Positions 20,690-32,900 of a DNA stretch of 64,000 nt are shown in pieces. The stretch comes from Lomentospora prolificans (taxonomy: Eukaryota > Ascomycota > Sordariomycetes > Microascales > Microascaceae): the NCBI GenBank assembly GCA_029532625.1, contig JARFXM010000001.1, forward strand, positions 1,054,001 through 1,118,000. Direction: 5' to 3'. Within the stretch, counting starts at the first letter, position 1. The number at the start of each line of letters is the position of its first letter. Below the pieces are notes generated by a model. It saw nothing but the letters and a program-made list of their open reading frames with translations, was not told the origin of the DNA and did no database searches. The translations under genes and the position numbers were made by a program.

Positions 20690-22500
20690 ATGAGGGGTTC
20701 AACCGGGCAATCACACAGGCCATCCGAGAAGGAACGAAAGTACGATCGTCAGCTTCGACTTTGGGCTTCAAGTGGCCAAGCAGCACTGGAGTCCGCTCAT
20801 ATCCTTCTTATCAACTCTGGCTCAGGCGTTGTAGGAGTGGAGACTCTGAAGAACCTCGTGCTTCCAGGTTTGTGTCATGCTTACCCCATTTTTCATCCCA
20901 TCGAGCTAACTTTTCCCTCTAGGCATTGGTCGCTTCACCATTGTTGACGAAACTCTGGTCACAGAGGCTGATCTTGGGGTCAATTTCTTCCTTGATGAAA
21001 GCTGTCTTGGTTTACCAAGGGCTGAAGCTTGTGCAGAACGCCTATTAGAGCTTAACCCCGAGGTTGAAGGTGACTGGTATCCTAAATCAAATCCGCGACC
21101 CGCCGTTATCACGGGGACTAAAAAGTTGTGTCTCACTGGCACACTGCGGAGAACTGTTGACCTTGCAACGGTCCTTAGCCCACCCGCATTATTCACAGCT
21201 ATCATATATACTCAACCCATCAAAGATAATGATCTTGCGCTGGTCAACTCGTACGCGGCGACCCAGACAATTCCGGTCATTTCAATCGCGTCATCGGGGT
21301 TTTACTCATACTTCCGTGTACAATTGCCTGAAGTTTTCCCGGTCGTAGACACACATCCCGACGAAACGGCCATAAATGACCTCAGGCTGCTCAGCCCTTG
21401 GCCAGAATTGAGGACGTTCCTAGAGACACTTACAACCGACTTAGACCTCCTCGACGACCATGAACACGGCCATTTGCCCTTTATTGCTATTCTATTCCAT
21501 TACCTTGGCCGATGGAAGAGCGAGCACCAGGGCCAAATCCCCGCTACGTCCGAAGATAAGAGAGCTTTTAGAAGCACGGTACTGCACGGTATGAGGAAAG
21601 ACAACCCAGAAGGGGGAGAGGAGAACTTCGAAGAAGCAGCCGCCTCTGTCCTTAAGGTCATTTCTCGGCCTGAATTGCCCACGTCGTTGAAAGACGTGTT
21701 TAGCTACACACATAAAATTCCGGTAGGGTAACTAGATTTGTTTCAGAAAGCCGGATCTAACATCCGCTTAGGAAGACAGGCGCACTAGCTTTTGGGCGAT
21801 TGCCGATGCCGTAAGGGAGTTCTACGATAGGCACGGTCAGCTGCCACTTCCTGGTCGCATTCCGGATATGAAGGCTAAGTCCGAGGTTTATGTTCAGCTC
21901 CAGAGTCTATATAAATCCAAGGCTCGTGCTGATGCTGTCGAAATTTTGCATCATGCCCAATCCAAGTGGCCTAATACGGCGATTTCATTGAAGGAGGTTG
22001 AGCTATTTTGCAGAAATGCGGCTTTCGTTAGGCTCGTCAACAGCAAGGGGCGGGACCCTAAGCGGGTGCAACTGCTTGCAGGTGGGTGATCCATGCGAGC
22101 TAAGAGTCTTAGACGTTGAAGTGAACTGTACTAAAAAGGGGCTCGGCAAACAGAGCAGGAGTTCGCCAACGACGAGTTCGCTAAAGAAGCCGGTATGGCT
22201 ACCAGTCTGTTCCCCGTATATTTGGCTCTGGAAGCTAGATCGAGTAATCCTTCAGCAACGGCTGACGACTTGATCAAGAGTATTGCCGAAGGCGTGCCGT
22301 CGGCAAACGGTCAAAGCTCCGTTCGCCAGGCCGTTCAAGAGGTCATCCGGTCGAGCGGAGAGCTTCATAACGTGGCTGCGATCACAGGCGGTCTGGTTGC
22401 CCAAGAGGTAATCAAGGTCATAACCAAACAATATGTTCCCATTGACAACACCTGTGTGTTTGATGGCATCAGAAGCAGGTGCCAGACTTTCCTGCTTTGA
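20690..22500 (+). CDS. ula1: NEDD8-activating enzyme E1 regulatory subunit (APPBP1/NAE1)
   Basis: The regulatory half of the heterodimeric E1 that, with Uba3, adenylates and activates NEDD8/Rub1 for cullin modification. Four exons (20690-20867, 20923-21722, 21772-22081 and 22154-22500) give 544 residues with all phases closing. The N-terminus holds the ThiF/adenylation-like fold: KYDRQLRLWASSGQAALESA, LLINSGSGVVGVETLKNLVL, then IGRFTIVDETLVTEADLGVN. The centre has FYSYFRVQLPEVFPVVDTHP and DLRLLSPWPELRTF, specific for this subunit. The segment LDDHEHGHLPFIAILFHYL and the C-terminal ITGGLVAQEVIKVITKQYVP followed by FDGI are also typical. The regulatory subunit lacks the catalytic Cys, which resides in Uba3. 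Length matches the family (~530 residues). Confidence 0.95.
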
Positions 22501-25500
22501 AAGCTGGTGACCCTTCGAAAGTATAAGGGGCGAGAGTCGGCACCAGGACGACAAGCGGGAGTCCAAGAAATGCAGGAGATATCGAGGAAAGTAGACAGCC
22601 GTATGTGAGCCCACCGGGGAGAAGCTATTTGGAGAAGATCGGGAAACCCTTCTCAGGGAGGGCAGGGCGTGCAGCAACCTTTCTAATATTCATTGCATGC
22701 TGCAGCGTCCAACAGTGAAATGGAACATAGACGTAATTCAACTAGCGTTTACAAGGCTCGTCTTACAGATTCGAATGAACAGTTGGGGTCTGTGAAAGCG
22801 TATTCTACGCCTGCATCGTCGACCAATCTGGCTCGGTTTAGAATGATCTCTTGGGGACGTGGGCTAACCGAGCGTGTAACCGGCGCCCTGTCAGGAAGTA
22901 TACCCTAGTGCAGAGACATTGTCTAGGCTTAGAACGGGCTTCCAGCGTGATCGCACCCTATGGTCGCACAGAAGGAATGGGATGCATCATCATTGATGCG
23001 TTCACAATATTACTCCTCATACGGGAACCCTCCCGTTGAAATTTCAAGCCGAGAATCGCCCAATTTTTAGGCCCGCGTTTCCGACAATGAACACAGTGCG
23101 CTCTCAGGCAAGCTGGAGAACAAAGGTACCTGGTACTTGTGCCCCTGCCTGTAATCTTAATGGCTTCTTCCTTCGGTGAGGATGTGGCTGTGTCAAGGCT
23201 ACGAAATGGGTGGAGCAACGGGCCTTCGAGAAAGAGATACCCTGGTCCCTAGACTCTCTCGATTTATCTAACTTCGTAGGACTACTTGTAGAACCTAGGC
23301 TTGGCTTGGCTGTAATAGGGGAGAGCTTGTGGGAGATTCAGTTTGGCTTGGGATCGACATTACACTGTGCACGTTGTGGATGGTACACAATGCAACGTCG
23401 GCAAATGATCCGACGGCACGGCGGGGGCGGGTGTCAAATTCCCTGCTCCCAGAACTATACTTGTAATTGCTGAGCTAGTGAGTGCATGTGGTAGTGAGGA
23501 GAACGCCAGGCGATTCTCATCCACGCTCCGCAATTCGAGTATGAAGCATAAGTATTCCGAATGCTCGGGTCCCCGTCGATCTCGTCTTGTAGGTATGCTC
23601 CAGACATGCCATATTTCGGAGTCCTTTCAAGCCCTTTGGGGCCTGGCTTGAGCCTAGTAGATCTATGGCTCTCGCGAGAATTGGTCGAGCACAATGGGGT
23701 GCCTCGTGCGAGCGGACGGGTGAGATGGTTCAATCTGAAGGGTTCCCGTTCTGGGCAAACCCGACTTACTGGCCATGTCAGAGTACAGCGCCATTCAATC
23801 CTGCTTTCGAATTTTTAAAAATCCAAGCCAGCCCGGATCCGGTTACTTAGTTATTATTACAAGGTGTCGCGAGGACACCTAGGCATTCTTCCAGAATTAT
23901 CATACCACAGCCATGTCTTAATGGGTGACGCATATAGCAGCAACCCGTGGATCCCGTTATTAAAAACACCTATTTAGAAGGGTCAACTGATGAAGGCGTA
24001 GCTCAACCGCGGCACATGATGGGGCAGCTGGCTTTACGGCTACCCATTCAGGGGACGGTTTCATCATCGAACTTTCCGTACCTTGCAGCCAGCGAATTGA
24101 TGAGCCGTGCTCGCGTGGCATGTACCACATGCGGGAATGGATCCATATATTCTGGTACACTTGCAAAGCCAAAAATTACTTGCCACTCCTCAGAATGCTC
24201 CTTAAATGGCCTTGCTAGATTTTCCTTCACTTTTGATTTGCTTTTCTTTTTTCAATATGGGGAGTGAGGTGAGCCGGTTGGGGGATGGGTGTCGACTATG
24301 CTCTTCCCTACGCATACTCTTCGAGCACTGAGAAAGCAAGCGCTCATCTATCTCTAAAGAGGTCGTGTCTCTATGTTCATGGCCTAAGCTAGTGGCCAGC
24401 TCTGATGATTACGCATGCCAAAGGGGCGGTACGCCTGTGGTGGCTGGATCAGGTTGATTGGGACCGTCTTTACAGCACGATTTTCTTAGTGATACCGCTG
24501 AAAATTAAGCTCCCAACGGCAGTCATCCCCGCCCTGCCTTTGTGAAACCCAGCGCAAGCTTTGGAGAAGGCGAGTGGAAAGTTCCAGACCATAGCCGAAG
24601 GGTGTGGCGTGCATTTGGTTCGGGGTCCATTGTGGCTCCCCATGCGGGGCGCACGGAGCACTTGAGATTGATATTAGCGCTGGCCTGGCGTCGAGGACAC
24701 TGCCTGTAACCAGGGGCTACCTTCCAGTTAGACAATCCCGCCATCGCCGGAGGCGGACAGGCTTGGCCTCAATCGACAATAGAACCTATGCAATGCGGCT
24801 AAACAAATCGAGCTTATATCTTCTTCGCAGCACTATCCACAAAACTTCATGTTGACCGCTCTACCTGCTGCCCGCACACCTGCTTATGCAGACGCTCTAA
24901 TTCGCCACTTCCTGTAGCAAGTGCGGTTGCACATCACCTGCCACCAGACCACTCTCATCATCTGAGACTGTTACCAAACTTTGTTTAATAATAATAGATT
25001 GGGTCGCTGGGCTTGGGATAGAGAATTTTCAAGCCCATTACTATGGGCTTCCTCGTCATCTGTCTCATGGCTCGCTTTATCGAATTGATTAAGAAGTAGG
25101 TCAGACTTAAAGCACGGCGAAATGCATTCAACTCGTGGGTGCACGACACCTCTTAGAACATGAGTGGGTTAATATATCCCAGGCGGCTGAGAAGATGAGG
25201 TAAAAGAGCTGGTACCAAGGATCTTCAATTATCGCCGCCTGATGGACAGCGCCAATATCCCTCGGTACACCCGGCCTTTGATCCAGGGGATCCAAGGAGT
25301 GAGGCGGCAGGTACCAATTGATTTATTCGTCATTCCACGAGCGGAAGCGACCGTCAACATACAAACCCAGGCCGAACAGATAGGTGCTCGTGCTCGTTTC
25401 TGGACGTAGTGCGTCCGTTATTCTAGGGAAACTTGAAGATTCTAAGGGAAAAAGCCGATGCTGCCCCAATGTCAAAACGGGCGGCGAATATGGTCCGGAA

Positions 25501-26095
25501 CAGATCAATATGTTTGCTACGCAATCAATTGTTCCAGTGTCGTGTCACCGATCGTTCGCGTGCTTTTCAGCAAAGAGAGAACAGTCTGTAGCATGGATTG
25601 ATGTACCTGATTAATCTATCCTGCATGGCGCACCATTTAGACACTAGATTCAAATGCGACCACACGACTGTGCCCCTCCCCGTCCCCAATCCCCGCATAT
25701 CCCTCCATCATCAATAATTCTCCACATTATTGCAGGTACCGAACGGGCGCTTCTCCCGCAACCCGCCTCTGTTCAATACCACGTATTACCCCATTTCTCT
25801 CCAGTCGGCTAGCCCTTTTCTAAATTGTCGGGAAGCTGAAGCCGCCATGGTGGCCAAACAACTTGGAAGATGCATATATAAGTACTTGGGTCCCATTCGT
25901 CGAGTACCATGTTGTAGCGAGCTGTTCGGACAGCCTGTGGACAGCCTGCGGACTTCTGATTTCGTCTTCATCCTTGGCCGTCATCAATTTCCCTGCGGCC
26001 AGAAATTTTGTCGGGCACAATACTAATCGCAAAAAGACGGCCATTGGGACCCTCTTGCATCGCACGTAGAGGACGGCAGTGTGCGACTCTCGAAA
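22501..26095. other. 3.6 kb stretch with no recognisable gene
   Basis: Composition is still balanced and not RIP-like, yet no open frame exceeds about 106 codons (23947-24267), and none shows a known motif, signal peptide or consistent splicing partner. Frames at 23210-23473, 23455-23733, 23561-23818 and 25730-26026 overlap on opposite strands without a pattern. No tRNA, 5S rRNA or transposon ends were recognised. A short 12 bp near-tandem repeat (gacagcctgtg/gacagcctgcg) lies near 25930. The stretch may hold long regulatory sequence for the transcription factor that follows, a non-coding transcript or an eroded gene; the sequence does not decide. Confidence 0.45.
25875..25882 (+). promoter_or_regulatory. 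Possible TATA box of the Zn2Cys6 factor gene
   Basis: TATATAAG lies about 220 bp upstream of the proposed ATG at 26096. It is the clearest TATA-like element in this spacer. With a transcription start 30-100 bp downstream it would leave a leader of roughly 100-200 nt. This is inference from the motif and its distance only. Confidence 0.25.
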
Positions 26096-28645
26096 ATGGC
26101 GCCCTCAATACCCAACCCCGCGCAAGGTGGTGGAATGTTTCACACATGTACGGCCCCAATTAAGCAGCGTGGCAAGTGGGTAAGGAGCTAACGCCCGCGA
26201 TTGCGCAGTCCAAGGTGTCACGCCGCGCAAGCCATCCCTAGATTCACGAGATACTGGGAAGCCTAGTAATACGACAGGGTCAAAGAGGATCACAACCCCA
26301 CATGCTTGCGCAGAATGCAAGCGGCGAAAAATGTAGGTTAGGTTTTCCTGTTCTGTATAGCGAAGTGGAAGTCCTGATCTTTTGTTAGACGCTGCGATGG
26401 ACAACAGCCATGCGGGCAGTGCCTTTCAAGCCGTGCGCCAAAACGCTGCTTTTACGATAAACACCGACAGAGGGTTATACCTTCAAGAAAGTATGTTCTA
26501 TCCGCCTGCGCCTCCATTTCATCCCGAGTCCGAGTGAAGCCAATGACCTCTAACGAGCTCTAGGACCCTCGAGGCTCTCTCTCAATCACTAGAAGAGTGC
26601 CGTTCAATTTTGAAGCGGCTGTTCCCTAGCCACGAGATTCAATCGTTACTGCCGCTTTCAAGACAAGATCTTGTCAGCCTTATTGATCGTGCCGCTACTG
26701 AATCTACCGCCACAGCACTTCCTTCGCCGCCGCTAAATACCTCCCCGCTTACAGAACTAGAGTCTCCCGGAATCTCAAGCCTAGAACAGATACCGACAAG
26801 AGATACGGAATGGGATGAAGAGAGGCGAGGGAGAGATCCAATTCCCGTCGAGGCCGACGATGTGAATGCTCTATCGTTAGCTGTTGATCGCCAATCGTCC
26901 TATCTCGGCGCTTCCTCGATCAAGGCCGCGTTGATGGTAATGTTAAGGGTTCAGCCGGGGCTCAGGGCCGCACTCACTACGCCGCTCAACAATATCGAAA
27001 TGACGAACAACTACCCCGTAATCCGGCAAAAATCAAACATTCCCAAGGACAGTCAGCGAGTACCATGGTCCTGGAAAGGCCAAACCCTTATCGACGCCTA
27101 CTTCAAACGCATCCACGTCTTCGTCCCGATGCTTGACGAGGCAGCTTTTCGTGCTGATTACCTCGAGGGCCAACGCTTTGATGCGCCGTGGCTTGCGCTG
27201 CTTAACATGGTGTTTGCGATGGGGAGCATTGTCGCTATGAAATCTAACGACTTCACCCACATCAATTACTACAACCGCGCGATGGAGCACCTCCCCATGG
27301 ATGCCTTTGGAAACAGCCATTTGGAAACTGTTCAAGCTCTAGCTCTCATAGGGGGGTATTATCTACACTACATTAACCGACCGAACATGGCAAATGCCGT
27401 TCTTGGGGCGACCATTCGCATGGCGAGCGCTCTTGGCCTACACAGGGAAAGCCTGGCGCAAGGTACAAGCGATATTGCAGCCGCTGAATCGAGACGGAGA
27501 ACTTGGTGGAGTTTGTTCTGCCTCGACACGTGGGCGACTACTACCATGGGCCGGCCGTCGTTTGGCAGGTTCGGCCCGGCCATCAATATACAGCCTCCCG
27601 AATTTGGGATGACCCAGGTGAGATGAATAGCCCTCAAGGATGTGCACAACGAAGTCCCTCTGCTCTATTGCCGCCTTCGCCTTCATGCAATCCGTTTTTC
27701 TCTTAGCAGCCTACCTTGGGTACTAACCACCGTCACTTCCAGCAACGGGATTCGGCACAACACGCAGGCATTCTGCCGCTAATAGAAAATATCAAGTTCT
27801 GTAAAATTGCTACGCAAATACAAGATATGCTCGCCATTTCCCCACTCCTTCCCCCGGAAGATCGGTGCAGCTTGGACAATCAGCTCACAAACTGGTATAA
27901 TGGCCTCCCCTGGTTACTTCGAACCACCGACCCCTGCGCTGAGCCTCTTTACATAGCAAGGTGCATCATGAAGTGGAGATACCAGAATCTCCGTATGCTT
28001 CTCCACCGGCCAGTTCTCTTAACGCTTGCTAGCAACGGAGCTTCTGCCCATGTCTGCGACCAAGACATTGCGGCCATAGCAGCGTGTCGAGATCTTGCAG
28101 GCCAGACAATAGAGGATATCGCTCGAGAATGGACACGGAATCAGATGTCAGGGTGGAATGCGGTTTGGTTTCTATACCAGGCCGCAATGATTCCTCTGGT
28201 CAGCATATTTTGGCAGTACAATAGCCCTTGCGTGCCGGAGTGGCAAAAACAGATCGAGACCATCCTCGAGCTGCTTGATGCAATGGAGGATTGGTCGTTG
28301 GCAGCCCGTCGAAGTCGCGAGGTAGTATACCGGATGTACGAAGCATCGCGTCAGCCGGGATTGATGAAAAACGAAAACTCTCTTTCAGCACAAGGACCTG
28401 AACGGGGTCTGCTGATACCGGGGGCCGACCTCCACATGTCACCTATCGGAATGGAAACAGACGGCATGGGCATGATGGCTGTTGTCGACCAGCAGGGTTT
28501 ATGGGATGTGGATGGTGTCTTCTGGGGCCAGGATGGCGAGCGGTCTGAGTTCCCACCATATGCAATACATGACGCTGGCATTCCTCTGGATTATGACCTG
28601 CTGATCAACGCTGGTCAAGTTATAGATGGCAGCTATTTCGTCTAG
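26096..28645 (+). CDS. Zn2Cys6 transcription factor with fungal-specific TF domain
   Basis: A Gal4-type regulator of unknown target genes. Deduced exons: 26096-26126 (tentative), 26209-26332, 26389-26490, 26564-27617 and 27743-28645, giving 737 residues in frame. The zinc cluster is rebuilt across intron 2: Cys 44, 47, 54, 60, 63 and 72, spacing CX2CX6CX5CX2CX8C (HACAECKRRKIRCDGQQPC). A linker and short coiled coil follow (TLEALSQSLEECRSILKRLF). The Fungal_trans domain runs from about residue 240 to 480, with DAYFKRIHVFVPMLDEAAF, NANAVLGATIRMASALGLHR-like helices and RRRTWWSLFCLDTWATTTMG. The exon with the first Cys has no in-frame ATG back to a stop at 26181, so a 5' exon is required. The ATG at 26096 with donor at 26127 fits in phase, but other starts are possible. 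It is the last gene before the AT-rich block, 0.7 kb from the first repeat. Confidence 0.85.
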
Positions 28646-29361
28646 TAACAGATAATGGCTCTAGTATATTATTTGATCTTAGCGGAGTCTGGTTTCTTAT
28701 TACTTTCTTTTCTTTAAATCCCATAATTGTTACAGGAACTGGAAAGGGCACTGCAAGAAGCAGCCAAATATTACATGTGTCAAATAGTTACTGAAATAAC
28801 TAGCAAGGAGTTGGTTTCGAAAGAAAAAAAAAAAAAGAACAGGCGCATCCAAGAGAGGAAAGGGAATCAATCAACTTACATGTCTATAGCAACCTTGGGC
28901 CATGATACCTTGCTTACAAGCTGCTTGTAAGCATGAATGTTGATATGCAAGATCTCACATTAGTACACAATGACACATGGGACACAACTAGCATTAGCTA
29001 AAAGGCAGGAGCATAAAAGCTATAAGGGAGGAGTAATAAGATAGATTAATCATCCTCTAAGATCCTATATAGCATGCTTCTTTTTATCTTACAAGGGGAA
29101 CTGCCTGACAAGTCAGGGATCCCTTCATTGCTCATGTGGCTCTTACACACCTCCTACTCCTCATGGTTATAATATTATCACTTACTGTAAAGTCATACTT
29201 AACTTTCCTAGTTAGCCCTATAAAAACTAGCTATTTTTGGTAATAATTAAAGCTAGTTTTATCAGGTTTTACTTATAATTATTACAGGCCTACCCTATAC
29301 TTTCCCTACAGGATTAGTACCTACTACTACACTACTATAGCTAGCCTAACTACACCCTAGC
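28646..29361. other. Transition zone from gene-rich to AT-rich sequence
   Basis: The first 300 bp are the 3' flank of the transcription factor gene, including an A-rich tract near 28825. From about 28950 the sequence becomes progressively poorer in CpG and CpA and richer in TA and CTAG. From 29200 the composition is similar to the repeats that follow, but retained CA and TG dinucleotides show only mild decay. No gene is seen. It ends at the target-site copy of the first solo LTR. Confidence 0.5.
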
Positions 29362-29709
29362 TGTTACAGCTATGCCATGCTGCTTACTTGCTAACTGCCA
29401 AGCTGCCAGCAAGTAAGTCAGTGAGGAGTCTGTGACGCTATTCACAGATTCGATGTGGTCGCTGTTTCACTTAAGCTCACCTCTGCATAGTCTGTTGGTA
29501 TGCAGGTAGGTGTTCTCTTGTGATGGTAAAATAGTCTTATTCTCTCTATCTAGATTGTGGTTCCTTACTTCCTTTATATATTCCTTGCCTTCAACCTCTA
29601 GTATTGCTTGCTTACTGCTGAGGTTCTGCCAGGGCGTGCTCATGCTTGCTTACATGGTGTGGCGCGACATGGGGCGCCTTCATGCTTGCTTGTGTGATAT
29701 AGGGTAACA
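29362..29709 (-). repeat. Solo LTR of retrotransposon family B (reverse orientation), TSD CTAGC
   Basis: A 348 bp unit starting TGTTAC and ending GTAACA, flanked by the direct repeat CTAGC (29357-29361 and 29710-29714). It is the reverse complement of the ~349 bp LTRs of element B. No internal region is attached, so it is a solo LTR left by LTR-LTR recombination. It keeps many CG and CA dinucleotides (for example gtggcgcgacatggggcgcc), so it is much less RIP-damaged than the paired LTRs of element B. The short open frame inside it (29510-29707) is not a gene. Confidence 0.9.
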
Positions 29710-29922
29710 CTAGCTGATCTAAATACTCCCTAGATAGTAGCCCCTAAATATTACCTAGCTAACTACTAGCACCCCTGATACTAGTATAAGGGGTTAACTG
29801 ACTATGAAAGGGCTAGCTGAAAAAGGTGATTCCTTAATTTATGGTACTAGTATTATCTGTCTAAAGCTATAAAAAGGGCTAGCTAAAAATGACAGTTTAA
29901 TAGTTCAGAGTACTAGGAGGAT

Positions 29923-32900
29923 TATTATAGGATTACTAGAGGTAGCTTAGATAGTAGTCTATAATATTTTAACCATAAATAATAAAAGAGGAAGATCTAA
30001 GTAAAGAGGTAATATAAGTATTATAGAGCTTTTAAGGGAGTTATACCCTTATTAATAGCTCTACTCCTAAAAATCTAGGATTACTTAAGAATAGGTTATA
30101 ATAATATACTACTATACCTACCTAATCTACTTAGTTATATATATTTAAATCTAGCTTTTAGCTAAACCTTCTTCTTAGATTAAGACTTTTATATAAGCGT
30201 TTCCCTCTCCTTTTCCTTATTTTTCCTATTATAAATAGTATAATTTATTATTATTAATTTTATCCTTTCTATTTTATTACCTTTTCACTTCTCTTATTCT
30301 ATTTAATAATAATAATAAAAAAGATCAAGCTATTATTAATTTTTATATTCTATATTATAAACTCCTCCCTCTTTAACTATTACTTAAATACTAAATTACT
30401 ACTAATCTCTTAGAATATTTCTTATAATCTCTAATTTTAATGAATAAGATGATAACTTTTCCTTTTCTTAAAAGTATTTCTCTTAATATAATACTTTATT
30501 ATTATTATTATTATTGTACCTATTTAACCCTTTTTTTTTAATTTTTAACTTCTATACTTACTTTAGCTTTAATAGTTAATAATAGTACATACTATTATAA
30601 TAAATTTATTGTTATTTAGGATTTAAGCTTTATCTATAATAAACCTTATCTTTATTATATTATACTTACTTCCTTTTATAAAAATTAAAATAAAAAGAGT
30701 ACTTATATCTATTGAGTTTATTATAAATAAACTACTATTATATACCTATTTTCCCTATTATTATATCTTACTAAAAGGGTTCATAAAGTTTATATAGTAA
30801 CCTTAATAAAACTATTAAAGCTTTTAATATAGTTTTATGAAATACTATCTAAATTTAGTAAAGTATAGAATTTTCTAAGATTTATAGTATTTTTTTTTAT
30901 GTATTATCCCCTTCTTCTTACTCTTCCTTTATTTATTTTTACATTATTATTACTATAACTATTATATTAGATTTATTATAGTATATAACTATCTAAGAGT
31001 TTACCTCTTTTACTTATCATAGCTAGATATTTAAAGAATATATAAAAATAAATAAAAGATTGAATAATAATAATAATAATAATAATAACTATAAGATTAG
31101 CTTATTTAATAATAATAATAATAGTAATAATAATGATAATAATTTCTTATGATTTAATAAATTATCCTTTTTTATTATTCATTTTTTGTAGTAATTATAA
31201 AAGTCTCATTTCTAGTAGAAGAATTAATTTTTATTATATATTAATCTCTTTTGAATTTATACTATTACTTTTACTTTTGAGTAGATAATTTTTCCTATTT
31301 TTAAAATCTTTTTCGTTTACTACTCTTTCTTAATTATTATACTATATTTCAAGTAATAAAGCACTATTACTTCTTATATATTATCTAGTTACTTTCATTC
31401 TAATAGCTTATATTCTTTTTATAATATTAAGATTTTTCAACTATTTAACTATTTTATACTTTATTTCTTAAAGTATATATAATGAATTTCTTCTACCTTA
31501 TATTTTTCTTTGTCATTAACTAATATCACTAAAGGTTATAAATTATAATCTATTATTTAAAATAAATTTATACTTATATACTTTAATTTATCAATATTAA
31601 GAATTTTTAGTACTTTTTCTAATAATTCCTTAATCTTTATTATATTTAATAGGATTATTTATATTATAATATATTTTATATATAACTAGTCTAATTTCTT
31701 TTAAGTTATATTATAATAATATCTTTAAATATATTTATACTTAGTCTTTGATTTAATAAACTTTAATTGAATAATATTTAGTATTTATATATACCTTTTA
31801 ATTTAAGATAGAATCTATAATATCTTTTAATTTATTTATAAATATTTTTACTTTAATTTTAAATTGATAATATAACATCTGTAATAATATTAAATGAAAA
31901 AGATGACTAATAGGATTTGTACTTACATACTATATAAAATAAAGATATATTTATAGGAATATTTGTCCTATTATTAATAATAAACGAGACTACTAAGTAA
32001 TAAATAAACTCTTAATTTAAATATAGTTAATACAAGTTTATAGGTAAGTTTATATTTCTTAATTTATATATTCTAATCCCTTATTAACCTATAAGTAATA
32101 AATAATATTGAATTATTATTCTACTCTTTAAAGATATTAGAAATATTATTAGAAATCTCTTATTTAATTTATTATTTAATTATTTATAATTATTTTAAAT
32201 TGATTATAATAATAAACTTAATGTAATAGAAAATAGTTAATATAATTTTTCCCTCTATTAATTTTATTAATTTAAGTATACTTTTCTTTTAATAAGTAGT
32301 CATTAATTATTTAAAGTAGGGTTTTGTTATCTACTTCTAGAAAGGTAGTAATAGAATCTATTTAAATATTGTAATAGAAATAATTTGATATTAGTAGTAA
32401 ATATACTATGTAAAATATCTATTCTAATTTAGCTTTTAAATTAAATACTAATTAAATAAAAACTTATAAATATTAAATATATCATTAAAAAAATTCAAAT
32501 ACTTTTATACTAGAAGATTAAGAAATATATATTATATAATTAATTATATAACTTATAATATAAAATTATTTATATATAATAATAATAATAACTTAAAACT
32601 TAAAATAAAGCTTTAATAATAGTAAACTAAATCGATTCTAAAATAACATAATATGATAAAACCTTGGATACTAAAATATAAAAAAAGTTATCTCAGTAAA
32701 AAAACTACTCTTTTAAAAAATAGATTTGATTTAAAGATTTAAATTAATAACTACTTTATAAGTAAGAAAGAAATCTTATAAAAGTTATATTTAAATTCTG
32801 AACAGTATTATACTTAAAGAAAAAGAGAAATAAAAAAAAAAGAAAAACTATTTAATAAGTTATAACACTATTTAATCTAATATATGTCTATAATACTTAT

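Noticed and set aside
20923..21131. Apparent frameshift in ULA1 before the LATVLSPP segment
   Set aside because: On recounting the acceptor (AG at 20921-20922), exon 2 runs in one frame to 21722; no break exists.
23947..24267. Longest open frame (106 codons) in the 3.6 kb gap
   Set aside because: Contains a few Cys pairs but no known zinc motif; no neighbouring exon extends it.
26105..26404. Minus-strand open frame across the zinc-cluster exons
   Set aside because: Shadow of the plus-strand transcription factor, whose cysteine spacing and splice sites are convincing.
18752..28645. Secondary-metabolite cluster (dehydrogenase plus Zn2Cys6 regulator)
   Set aside because: No backbone synthetase, transporter or other tailoring gene; ULA1 and tRNA lie between them.
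29510..29707. Open frame of 65 codons in the AT-rich border
   Set aside because: Lies wholly inside a solo LTR with target-site duplications.
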